DNA of 64,000 nucleotides from Malania oleifera (lineage: Eukaryota > Streptophyta > Magnoliopsida > Santalales > Ximeniaceae): NCBI RefSeq assembly GCF_029873635.1, contig NC_080417.1, positions 27,681,682 through 27,745,681 on the forward strand. Reading direction: 5' to 3'. The notes beneath the pieces were generated by a model that was not told the origin of the DNA, did no database searches, and worked only from the letters and a program-made list of their open reading frames with translations. This document shows positions 1 through 10,534 of this stretch, piece by piece (the stretch's first letter is position 1; each line of letters starts with the position of its first letter). Both the position numbers and the translations under genes were made by a program.

Positions 1-1247
1 TAAATTGTCAACGATTACCCCAAATCAGAAAATGTCATTAACATGAAAGTTGTGGGAGTTTTTCTTAGCTTTCCGTGGATACCAAGATCGTCCTTTTTGG
101 ACTATTCTAACAAAAATTATGCCCCAAATACCATTGGATATTTTGAAAATTTGATAGGTGCATAACTGAGGTTTTAAACCCAACCAGGACCAAGTTTGTA
201 AAAAAATTATAACACTAATATGATTTAAAACTTGTCCTTATGAAAATATACTTGATATAATTGAATCTTTAGGTACATAAAAATAGTTTTGACTCAACCG
301 AGACCAGGTATATTAAAGTTCACAATACTAAGATCACTTAACACTTGTCCCATTTTAATCAAAGCTGAGTATAGGGTATTTTTAGAACAAGGGAACAAAT
401 CCCTTAATGCTCACCAAGATCCTTCACGTGGGAACAAATCCCTTTACGCTAACCAAGAGCCTTTCCAAGGGAACCAATCCCTTACCACTTAGTTCACAAA
501 GAACCCTTACAAGATGAATATGTAATACAATAAAATGCTCTTTGAATGAGGTGATATTTGATACAATAAAATCCTCACAACTCTCTCAAAGTAGTGAATC
601 ACAACTAGAATAAAGAGCAAGAGAAATGTTGAGCACAAGGATAATGAACTAAAATGAAGTGTGCTTGGGAATAATGTTTAATAACTAAAATCAATGTTTA
701 AACAAGTTTTTAGACTTGTATTTATAGGTAAAATAGGCTACTAGCCATTTTATGGCTACTGGAATGATATATTATATGTTTAAATTGAAAACTAGGCATT
801 TATAGTCATTGGGGATTAAATCACGATGCAAATAATCGACTATTTGACCCTAAAATAATGAAAAGGTCATTTTTAATTCAAGTGATATCCTATATACTCT
901 TATGTCCTAGTGTGCATATGCAATTTTCTCAAATCTTGCTTAATAATCATGCATAAAACAAAATCACGAGAGTTACAATAGACGCTACCTTAACACTCCC
1001 CATTACATATGATTCTACATTAACTTCATTGGATGTGCTTGAGTTCTTTCGAGTGAGTGTCCTTTTGATTTTTCCTATTCGAACGTCAACTCGATCTGAT
1101 CTTTGCCTTTGATCCAGTACTTTATGTATTTGTTATTTGTACCTATACTAAATATGATCTGCAAAGATGGAATACACTAGGAATAAAAAATATGTTAATA
1201 TCACCAAAACACATTAAATATGATTATATAACCACCAAGGCTAACGA
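1..1247 (-). repeat. Diverged LTR fragment of the gag-only Sirevirus family (F/I)
   Basis: This matches, in the same order and orientation, the LTR at 57942-59647 but with many substitutions. Shared landmarks are the block around 45-110 (the segment on the transcript strand that also lies at 45850-45910), the run of quoted-like GGGAACAAATCCC repeats at 390-480, and the end near 1180-1247 that matches the last 70 bases before 59647. The right edge reads GCTAAC, close to the expected GCTAACA terminus. No polypurine tract follows it, so this edge looks like the outer end of an element or a solo LTR. The left end lies outside the window. Confidence 0.75.
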
Positions 1248-1421
1248 AAGCAATAACAAAAGACACAAAGGAATTATGTGGTTCGGCAATGCCTACATCC
1301 ACGAGAGCAATCAACAATCTTTCTTACTATCTTGTTCAAAAATATGAACAACCATTACAAATACATCACAAATGATATATAAATAGAGTTCTCGGAGGCT
1401 CTCTCCAAATCCTAACCAACT
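1248..1421 (-). repeat. Old Tork-like LTR, left part
   Basis: The stretch with GTGGTTCGGCAATGCCTAC (1280-1300) and the following exon-free 120 bases aligns with 50490-50660 of the LTR of element H. The alignment resumes at 12489 after element A. The first ~40 bases of the LTR are missing at the junction with the preceding fragment. The sequence is far more diverged than the two LTRs of H are from each other, so it is an older copy. Confidence 0.65.
1417..1421. repeat. Target site duplication CAACT, left copy
   Basis: The five bases before the TGTTGG terminus of element A are CAACT, and the five bases after its last CA (12489-12493) are also CAACT. An exact 5-bp duplication is what copia integrase leaves, and it proves the two ends belong to one insertion. 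Confidence 0.9.
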
Positions 1422-3398
1422 TGTTGGCCTTAGATGGTTTAATACCCTATTTTGATGTTAACAAACAAGTAGGACTTAACATGCTTCAGTTGAGTGTTGT
1501 ATTTCTCAAGAATCAATGTTGAAAGTACTCATGTAGCATGGATCAAAGTCTGATAGCATGGATAAAAGTCTGAAGATCATAAGATCATGAGGATTAAAGA
1601 AGATCAACATGAGAGCTTAAAGTTTGAATCAATGACGAAATATCAAGAGGGTTTAAAGAAATGAAAGTTCAGAGAAGTCTGAAAGATCAGAGACTAGCAA
1701 CAAAGAAAGTTCAGAGCAAAAAAGAATTTTTAAGTCTTTAGGACAAGTCTTTGTAATTACTTTAAGTTTATTCAAATATGAAGTTTTCATTTTGAAGCTC
1801 TTTAGGCAAAGAGACTTAGATACCCTAAGATAAAACTTTGAACATGTTTTTAAAGTTAATCAAATCTATATTCCAAGATTATCGAAGCAAAAAATGAGAG
1901 AGAAATAAAAAAATGACTAGAAAAGAAAAACATTCAGTGGACAAACGACTTTCTGTTAATAGACAGATGACTGACCAATTTAACAAGGCTTAAAACTTAA
2001 ACATAGAAGCCTGACAGACGACTGTCAAGGCTCTGACAGATGACTGCCAGTGCAAAGTGAGAAGACTGTGAACGTTTCACCAAACGACTGTCCACCTTTT
2101 GTGTCATTGAAAAACTTAAAATTACTCATGGACAGATGACTGTCACTATATGGACATATGACTGCCACCTCATATTTTGGTGGCAAACAACTGCCAAGTT
2201 AGGGATAGACGACTGCCACCTCTCTGCCTATGTTTTTACAGTTATATTTAATGGACAGACGACTGCCAGGACTTCATAGTCATCTGCCTCGCGGCATTTT
2301 TCTGATTTCCAACGGATATAATTTTTGAAATTCAAATATTTGGAAACTTAAATAAGTTTAATATTTGGAAACAACTCTGAGTATTATTGGGGAACAAGCA
2401 AGAATGTTTTCTACATCAATAAATACCCCCAAGATACATTGATTTCAATACACCAAGATCATTAAGAAATCATATTTTGCTGTCATACTCTCTCATTCTA
2501 AAATTCTGAAAGTGCTTCAATTGCTCTCATCCTTGTTCGAAGTTAAGAGAAGTTTTGCTGAATATTTCACTGTGTTTGAGCATCGAGTTGTTGATTCTTT
2601 CATTTATTAAAAGATAACTACGGTGATAAGTTTCTAAGAGCTTCATTCTGAAATTCATATTTTGAATTTACTGAAGTGCATAAGTGTTTCAAATTTGTAC
2701 TAATCAGCTCTTTGAGGGGCAAGTTCTTGTACGTCTTGTTTTCTATCTTTGTAACAGGATTAGTTGACGGTTCGAGTATTGAATCGTTGGACCAAACAAG
2801 GGGATATTGTTTGGACAAGGCGGGCTCTAGCCTTACCCAAGGAGTGCTTGTAACTGGTCTTGTTTTGGCTAATAAAGGAACAGTAATAGTGAATCCTTTG
2901 GTGGTTTTTCCAAGGGAGAGGACGTAGGCTGTGTTGAAGTCGAACCTCGAAAAAATCCCTGTGTCCTTCTTTCTCTACTCTACTATTTATTTTTTTTTTA
3001 AGATATAATCTGTGTGGTTGCTTTAAATTTCAATTCTAAATGTTTTGTTGTTAAATAGACCGGAAGGTAATTCGTTTTGGATAAATCAACATTGATTGCG
3101 GAAACCGAAAGGGACTACGTTGGTTGATTATTTTTGACCTATTAATCTGAAAGTTTATTTAAAAACTGAACATTAGGAAGAAGAATAATTGTGATGCAGG
3201 GCTAATACTTAGTTCAGTAAATTCTCACATATATACAGGTTTATTGTTACATTAATTGAGTGTTTGATTTTACTGTGTTGATTGTGATTGTTTCTAAGTC
3301 TTGATTGTCATTACAACTTAAAAGAACTAATCCTAAAGAGAATAAATTTTCTTTAAAACCCAATTCAGCTCCCCTCTTGGGAAGCTATTGCAATTTCA
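1422..3398 (+). repeat. 5' LTR of element A
   Basis: It runs from TGTTGGCC to AATTTCA and is matched over its length by 10535-12488, with scattered substitutions (around 5% by eye) and small indels. The U5 end carries the motif CCCCTCTTGGGA (3372-3383), which recurs at the same place in other LTR families of this window. A U3 array of short near-palindromes lies at 1938-2292. Confidence 0.92.
1938..2292 (+). promoter_or_regulatory. U3 array of GGACAGACGACTGYC near-palindromes
   Basis: About ten variants of one motif sit in 355 bases, for example near 1962, 2010, 2034, 2080, 2130, 2152, 2203 and 2252. The best copies read GGACAGACGACTGCC and CAGACGACTGTC. The arms GGACAG and CTGTCC are complementary around an ACGA centre, so the consensus is an inverted repeat. 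The array also occurs in the 3' LTR (11050-11390). Position in U3 suggests a promoter or enhancer role; this is inference. Confidence 0.65.
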
Positions 3399-3400
3399 GT

Positions 3401-3412
3401 TGGTATCAGTGC
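3401..3412 (+). other. Primer binding site of element A
   Basis: TGGTATCAGTGC starts two bases after the 5' LTR. It matches the usual initiator-Met primer site TGGTATCAGAGC seen intact in elements C, F, H and I, except for one changed base. Confidence 0.85.
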
Positions 3413-3454
3413 ATAGTTATAGTAATTCCTAACAAGAAACTATAAAAATATCAA

Positions 3455-5274
3455 ATGACAAATATAGAAGTAGCACCCTTTGGTGAAGGCCAATCCTCAA
3501 CCCGTCCACCAATTTTTTGTGGACATAATTATACGTTTTGGAAAAAGAGAATGCAAATCTATCTCCAATACATGAATTGTAAAGCATGGGAAGTAGTTAT
3601 GGACGAAGACCTTATTCCCACTAAAATAGTTGATGGAAAACAGATTCCAAAAGAAAAAAGGGATATGACCGATTCAGACTATAAAATGCTTCAAATCAAT
3701 TCAAGCACTATACATGCTTTATACTATGCCTTAGATGCTAACGAATTTAATAGGGTTATGACATGCAAGACGGATAAAGAAATATGGGACAAATTAGAAG
3801 TGACATATGAAGGAACTATTGATGTTAGAGACAATAGGATAGACATGTTAACAAGTGAATATGAAGCATTCGAGATGAATTATGATGAAACAATATCAAG
3901 TATGTACACCTGATTTACCCACATAATAAATTCCTTAAGTGCCTTAGGGAAAACTTATACTACCTACGAAATGATCTGAAAAATCCTAAGAGGCCTTCCC
4001 TCAATATGGGAACCAAAGACTACAGCTATCACTGAAGGTAGAAACCTTAAGACTACCTCTTTAGATGAACTCATAGGTTCACTTCTTACCTATGAAATGG
4101 CCTTAAAAGAAAAGAATCCTGAACCAAAGCATAAAAGATCCATTGCACTAAAAGAGTCTAGCCACAGCTCTAGTGAAGAGGAAAGTGAGACAAGTGACTT
4201 AGATCAAGATGAATTAGCATTCATCACTAAGAGACTAGGTAAGTTCTATAGAAGAAATAAGAGATTTCCTAGGAAGTTCAATAAAAAGAAACCTGAAAAA
4301 GGAGAGACAAGTAGGAAAGAAAATAAAAGTAAGAATGAACCTCCAATATGTTATCACTGCAAGAAACAAGGGCATATCAAACCAGACTGTCCATTGCTCA
4401 AGAAAGACAAGAAGAAAAAGAAGGAAGTTATGAAAGCTATGTGGGATGATTCAAGCTCCATCGAGACAGAAAATGAATCAAGCGGACAAGAGATGACAAA
4501 TATATGCTTCATGGAAAATGAAGAAGAGGTAAACTCCTACTATTCCTCCACAGAATCTTACAATGAGTCGTGTGATGAGTCATGTGACAACATGCCTTCC
4601 TATAAGGAATTGCAAGCTGAGTTGTTTTCTTTGCATAAGAGATTTATAAAAATTTTCAAGAGAAATATAACTTTGAAAGGTCAAAATAAAGAACTATTAA
4701 AGCAATTTGAATCATTCAAAATCATTGAAAAAGAAAAAAACACTTATATTGAGAAGTTAGAAGAGGAAGTAAATAAAGTAACTCAAGAATTAAGCAAAAC
4801 TCATAAAGATAGTTTGAATAAAAAGGATTTAGAAGTAAATGAACTTAAGATATTAGTAGAGGATAAAGAGAAAATTATATATAACTTTACCAAAGGTAAA
4901 GATAATTTTGAAAAGATGATTGGACAACAAAGGTTACATGGAAATAAAGAAGGGATAGGTTATAATGGTAAGACAAATAAAAAGAATAAGAAATTATACA
5001 TGGGATACTTCGTCAAGGAAGCCAAGCACTATGCTAGCACTTCCTCAAACAACAAACATGAACACACCACTTGCTATATATGCAAGACTAAAGGTCACGT
5101 AATGTTCGACTGCCCACTAAAAAGAAAGTATGTTAAAGTGCTAGGGGAATGGAAAGTCAATAGTGGAACTAACAACAAAACAAAGAAAATTAAAAAAATT
5201 TGGGTTCCAAAGACTAACACAAAAAAAATCCTCCATTGTAGGTATGCTTTAAGACAACACCATCAACGGATAAG
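3455..5274 (+). pseudogene. gag: Gag of Sirevirus A (broken)
   Basis: Gag forms the particle that packages the element RNA. The frame opens at the ATG at 3455 with a UBN2-type gag domain (PPIFCGHNYTFWK, then the W-D-x-L-E-V-T-Y-E-G region). Stops interrupt the same frame at 3911-3913 and 3977-3979. It is open again from there to about 5230, with a CCHC zinc knuckle CYHCKKQGHIKPDC near 4349-4390, a Glu/Lys-rich coiled coil (about 4600-4920), and a second knuckle CYICKTKGHVMFDC near 5070-5113. Gag ends around WVPKTNTKK. Protease lies in another frame, so a frameshift falls near the run of eight A at 5221-5228. The same layout is seen in element E. Confidence 0.88.
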
Positions 5275-6740
5275 TGATACTTGGACAGCGGATGTTCAAG
5301 GCACATGACTGGCGATAAGACCAAGTTTACCTCTTTAAGACAAAAGGATGGAGGATATGTCACCTTCGGCGACAATGCCAAGGGAAAAATTATTGGCATT
5401 GGAAAAATAGGTAAAGAACCTTCTCTCACTATTAACAATGTGCTCTTAGTAGAAGGATTGAAACATAACCTTTTAAGCATTAGCCAATTAAGTGACAAAG
5501 GGTTTGAAATAACGTTTAAGAAAGAAAAATGCATTATTCAAAATCCTAAGAACAATGAAACCCTGTTTATAGCTCATAGGATAAATAATGTCTATTGTAC
5601 AAATTTTGAGAACTTAGTAAATCAGAATGTAACTTGTTTAGCAGCAATAAACAAAATAAGTTGGCTATGACATAGGAAACTAGGACATGCTAACATGGAC
5701 CTATTATCTAAATTATCAAAGAAAAATCTTGTCAAAAGACTACCTAATACAAAATTCATAAAAGACAAGATATGTGATGCATGCCAAAAGGGAAAGTAAG
5801 TTAAAACAAATTTCAAAAAGAAAAAATACATATCTACAAAAAGACCCCTAGAATTACTGCACATAGACTTATTTGGTCCAACTAGAACCTTAAGCCTAGG
5901 AGGTAGACAATATGCTTTTATAATAGTGGATGATTATTCAAGATTCACTTGGGTATTATTCCTAACAAACAAAGATGAAGCTTGTGACATGCTAATCACA
6001 TTAAGTAAAAAATTACAAAATGAAAAGGGATATAACATAACAAACTTTAGAAGTGATCAAGGTAGGGAATTTAAAAACAAAAATGTTGAAAAATTCTATA
6101 ATGAATATGGAATAAACCATAATTTTTCCCCGCCTAGGACTCCACAACAAAATGGAGTTGTTGAAAGAAAAAATAGAACCCTACAAGAAATGGCAAGAGT
6201 CATGCTAAGCGAAAATGATTTACCTAAGTATTTTTGGGCAGAAGCAGTAAATACAACCTGTTACATAATAAATAGAGTATCCATATGATCTAGTATAAAC
6301 AAAACACCATATGAATTATGGAAAGGAAGAAAACCCAATATTTCTTACTTTCATGTATTCGGTTGCAAATGCTTCATCCTTAATACTAAAGATGATCTAG
6401 GAAAATTCGATGCAAAATCTGATGAAGGAACTTTCTTATTTTACTCATCAAATAGTAAAGCTTATAAGGTTTACAATAAAAGAACTCTTACAATCATAAA
6501 ATCAATACACATAACATTTGATGAATCAAATGATCATGTTAACAAAATTAAAATTGATGAAAAAGAAAATATTTCACATAAATAAGAAAATATTGAAATG
6601 AAAGAAGAAAATAATAATGAAGCCTCAAAAGAAGACACAATTGAAAATCTAGAACTACCTAAAGAATGAAGATATGCTAAAAGTCACCCAAAAGACCAAA
6701 TTCTTGGAGAACCATAAAAAGGAATAACCACTAGAGCCTC
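5275..6740 (+). pseudogene. pol: Pol of Sirevirus A: protease and integrase part (broken)
   Basis: The aspartic protease motif LDSGCSRHMTG starts at 5281. It is followed by the typical protease body, the GAG-pre-integrase region (RKLGHANMDLLSKL at about 5672-5715) and the integrase core (VDDYSRFTWVLFL at about 5926, then FRSDQGREF and the SPPRTPQQNGVVERKNRTL block to about 6185). One main frame is kept, but stops break it at 5275-5277, 5668-5670, 5797-5799, 6286-6288, near 6583, near 6668 and near 6715. Most stops replace a Trp, Gln or Arg codon of the family, which fits cytosine-to-thymine decay on either strand. Confidence 0.88.
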
Positions 6741-6759
6741 ATTAAAAAAAAATTTGTAA

Positions 6760-8264
6760 CCATTATGCTTTCTTGTCTCAAGATGAACCCAAGAATATAG
6801 AAGAAGCCTTAAAAGATGACTCTTGGATCATATCTATGTAGGAGGAACTAAATCAACTTGAAAGAAGTCAAGTATGAAAACTTATACCTAAACCCAAAGA
6901 TAAGTCAATCATAAGAACTAAATGGGTGTTTAGAAATAAAAAGGATGAAACTGGGGTAGTTGTAAGAAATAAAGTTAGGCTTGTATCACAAGGTTACAAT
7001 CAAGAAGAAGGCATTGATTATGAAGAAACCTTTGCTCTGTAGCAAGAATGGAAGCAATAAGGATGCTTCTTGCCTATGCAGCCTATAAAGACTTCAAATT
7101 ATACCAAATGGATGTAAAAAGTGCATTCCTAAATGACTATATTAATGAAGAAGTTTACGTTAAACAACCTCCACGTTTTGAAGACTCTAAAAATCCAAAT
7201 CATGTATTTAAGCTAACTAAAGCCCTATATGGATTGAACCAAGCTCCTAGAGCTTGGTATGATAGGCTAAGCAAATTTCTACTCCAAAATAATTTTTCAA
7301 GAGGAAAGATAGATAACATTTTATTTATAAAAATCAAATATAATAATATGCTTATAGTACAAATTTATGTTGATGATATTATATTTGGAGCAACTTAGGG
7401 AGACTTGTGTAATGAATTTGCTATAACTATGCAGAGAGAGTTTGAAATGAGCATGATGGGAGAATTAAATTACTTTCTAGGATTGCAAATCAAACAAGCT
7501 AAAATGGAAGTTTCATAAATCAAACTAAGTATATTAAAGACATGTTAAAGAAGTTTGATATGGAAGAAATTAAACCTATAGGAACTCCCATGAGCACCTC
7601 ATCTAGTCTAGATAAGGATGAAAAAAGGAAACAAGTTGATACCAAGCATTACCGAGGTATGATAGGAAGCTTACTTTACTTAATAGCAAGTAGACCAGAT
7701 ATAATGTTCAGTGTGTGTATGTGTTCTAGGTTCCAATCGACTCCTAAGGAATCACATCAAACAGTAGTGAAACAGATCCTTAGATATTTGTTAGGCACAC
7801 TAGATTTAGGATTATGGTATCCAAAAGGAACTGATTTCGAAATGATGAGTTATTTTGATGCAGATTATGTAGGATGCAAAATAGATAGAAAAAGCACAAG
7901 TGGGACTTACCACTTTTTAGGACACTCACTAGTTTCATGGTTTTCAAAGAAACAAAATTTCGTAGCATTATCTACAGCTGAAGCAGAATACATAGCAGCT
8001 GGGAGTTGCTGTGCTCAAATTTTATACATGAAACAACAATTAAGGGACTTCAAAATTCAATACCAAAAAATCCCCATAAAATGTGATAATACAAACATGA
8101 TAAATATTTCAAAGAATCCGGTATCACGTTCAAGAACTAAACATATTGATATACGTCATCATTTCTTAAGAGATAATGTAGATAAGAATGAACTAGTACT
8201 TGAAGTTGTTAACACTCATGCTCAATTAGCTGATATATTTACCAAACCATTAGCTGAGGATTAA
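6760..8264 (+). pseudogene. pol: Pol of Sirevirus A: reverse transcriptase and RNase H (broken)
   Basis: Reverse transcriptase is seen from about 6800. The block YQMDVKSAFLNDYINEEVYV (about 7096-7155), the YGLNQAPRAWYDRL segment and the catalytic YVDD (about 7366) are all present. RNase H follows in a different frame (7542-8264), with SRPDIMFSV, KSTSGT, LSTAEAEYIA and TKHIDIRHHF, and ends at the terminator at 8262. There is a one-base loss near 7040, a stop at 7396-7398 and a second frame change near 7510. The last 240 codons are intact. This enzyme would copy element RNA to DNA in the particle. Confidence 0.88.
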
Positions 8265-8340
8265 TTTGTATTTATTCAATGAGAATTAGGCATGTTACAT
8301 ATAAGAGAAATTAACTAAAAATAAGAAGGAGTTCATTTGG

Positions 8341-8530
8341 TCAGGGCTGATGACTGCCAGTGAGCTAGCAGACGACTGCCAGTGAGCTAGCAGACGACTG
8401 GTAGGCTATTGTCTGTGTAAAAGACAGTGGATAGACGACTGTCTAATTAGTGACAAACTTTTGTCTCGCGGAGGGTGGTGTTCCTTTCACTTAAAAACAC
8501 AATTTTTAAACCCCACAGACGTCTGTCCAT
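8341..8530 (+). promoter_or_regulatory. Internal copy of the LTR near-palindrome array
   Basis: Between pol and the env-like frame lie about five further copies of the LTR motif: GATGACTGCCAG, then CAGACGACTGCCAG in a tandem pair of about 24 bases (8360-8402), GATAGACGACTGTC near 8431 and CAGACGTCTGTCC near 8515. The text TCTCGCGG (8463-8470) also matches the LTR segment that follows its array (2287-2294). This looks like a second piece of U3-type sequence placed directly upstream of the third frame. A role as internal promoter is inference. Confidence 0.55.
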
Positions 8531-8666
8531 TCGTCTTCCCTTCTCTACAACATCTTCTCTTCCTTTCTTCAAAGTTCTTTCTCTCCCAAGCTATTCCCAA
8601 CGATTATCACTCACAACCCTAATCCATACACATCTACGGTTTTTGCACTTCAACTGGTTCGTCAAG

Positions 8667-9425
8667 ATGGTTCGTACCAAAACAATGAGAAAGAAGGACA
8701 AAGCTTCATTGTCTTCTTCAAAGCTTACAAACAACGATGACATAGAAAAATGGCTGGTCTCTTCACATGCGAATCAGAATCACATTTCTACAATCAAACC
8801 GATGTTCTATAAGATTTTAGATGTCACTTTCTTTGAAGAAAATTTTCCTGAAATTATTGAAATGTTCAAAACTATAGGATGGGACAAGTTCATTCTTCAT
8901 CAAGTGAAAGGGTATTACCCAGATCAAATTAAGATTTTTTATTCAAACTTAGAAAAGAAGGAAGATGGAATTGCTATTGAAATTTATGGGCAAAAGATTA
9001 CTCTTACCCCACACTCTTTAAGGAAAATTCTTCATATTAAGCATGGAAATTTTGAGTGTACTCCTGTTGAGAAGCAATGGACTATGGAACAAGGATTTTC
9101 ACCACAAGAATTTCTGCCTCTTGTAATGAATAATGCACATGTTTATTTTGGACATCCTCCACCATATAAGCAGCTCAATCTTCAAGAACAAATCTTGAAC
9201 AAGATCATTGCATACAATATAATTCCGAGGTCTGGATCCTTTGATCATGTATCATTCTTCGATTGTTTTATTATGTGGTGCTTACTAAAAGGGAAGAAAT
9301 TAGACTTATCCAGCATTATACTGAAATGGATGGTGATGAAGCTTGAATCTCCTAGAATTGGGCTTCCATATGGTGGAATTCTTTCCTTAATCTTTGCCCA
9401 TTTTCAAGTCCTCTCTACAGCTTAA
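8667..9425 (+). pseudogene. Env-like third ORF of Sirevirus A, N-terminal part
   Basis: From the ATG at 8667 (MVRTKTMRKKD) 252 codons stay open, far longer than any stretch in the neighbouring pol apart from RNase H. The same frame is open from 8475, but the upstream part is rich in Ser/Leu and starts inside the motif array, so I prefer 8667. The protein has the pattern of the plant transposon-associated domain often found after pol in Sireviruses (WDKF, then FYSNL, then IEIYGQKITLTP and an LRKILHI segment). No clear signal peptide or membrane anchor is seen, so env-like is a positional name and no entry function is implied. The stop at 9423-9425 interrupts the frame, which resumes at 9579. 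Confidence 0.65.
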
Positions 9426-9578
9426 AAAATAGGGAAACGAACCCATTACCATGTCTTCTCATCTACTACACTGAAATGAATGGGTTACAAAAAGTATACC
9501 GAGGGTTGGATGTTTTAGGGCAATAGACTGGCAAGACCTGCACAAGAAGAAAGGAATCCAGCTCCTGAAGAAGCTGAT

Positions 9579-9905
9579 ATGCCACCTTGGTTTATTTCGT
9601 TTTATCAAAATTATACTATCTTTAGTTCTGAAATGCGAGAAAACTTTGCTTCTCTTCAGGATAAAATCTCAACCATTGATGACAAGTATGCCTCATTAGA
9701 TAATTGTATTGCTAAGATAGAGCATCATGTCTTTAAACATGACACTGATTCAGATAACAAGGGTAATGGAAATATTGATGAGGAAGAAGAAGAAGAAGAA
9801 GAAGAAGAAGAAAAGGAATTGCTGAAGATAGTGACACTAATTCTGATACATAGACTTTTGATGGTGTCTTTGCTATTTTGTATGCTACACATGCTCAAAT
9901 TGTGA
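9579..9905 (+). pseudogene. Env-like third ORF of Sirevirus A, C-terminal part
   Basis: Same frame as 8667-9425, after stops at 9423 and near 9476. It contains PPWFISFYQNY, a heptad-like stretch (FASLQDKISTIDDKYASLDN) that may form a coiled coil, and a run of Glu codons at 9780-9812 made by a GAA microsatellite. After the Glu run the frame turns hydrophobic and probably reflects a slip in the repeat. Such coiled-coil and acidic tails are common at the end of these plant frames. Confidence 0.5.
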
Positions 9906-9929
9906 ATGCATTTGCCTTTTTGTTGCTGT

Positions 9930-10534
9930 AAAAAGGGGGAGTATGTGTAAGCAAAGATTATAAGTCTTTATATGTATTTGTTTCTAGCTCTGAAACCCTG
10001 AACCTTTGAAATGCTTTGTTATCAGTTTGATGTATTATAACTTCTAATGTTAATGATAACTCTGAAAACTTTGAAACTTCTGACCTTATGACATAAAAGA
10101 AATTATTGAGTATGCTGATTGTCAGGGGGAGTATTATAATTTATCACTTGTGAATAATCATTAATCAATTGATGTTAATGCATTATATTGTAACACTGGT
10201 ATCACATATACTCAAAATGATATTTGCACTTGATCATCATAACTTTTTTTATCGATGTCAAAAGGGGCAGAAGGGTTTAGTAAAAACTGAGTTACAATTA
10301 AGTTACAGATAGAGCTTGAACATAATATATATTCAAAAGGAGAAGAAGTGTACTTGAACTTAAATGAAGCATGATTGACGAAATTACTATTACTATTGAT
10401 TCTAATGAAATTACTATTGATTCTACTGAAATTACTATTGATTCTATTAAAATGAAGCTTATTAAAAGGGGGAGTCTCTTTAAGGCTCACTCATATTTTT
10501 GCTTCTTATTTGTCATCATAAAAAAGGGTGAGAT
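9930..10534 (+). promoter_or_regulatory. Multiple polypurine tracts before the 3' LTR of A
   Basis: Purine tracts of the form AAAAAGGGGGAG recur at 9930-9941, 10124-10131, 10261-10276 (weaker), 10464-10474 and 10519-10534. The last directly abuts the 3' LTR and would prime plus-strand synthesis. Repeated tracts are a known trait of Sireviruses. A near-tandem GAAATTACTATTGATTCTA repeat sits at 10378-10450. Confidence 0.75.

Noticed and set aside
2676..2927. 83-codon frame in the 5' LTR of A, also found in the 3' LTR (11768-12019).
   Set aside because: It is repeated only because the LTR is. It has no family resemblance and lies in the R/U5 part.
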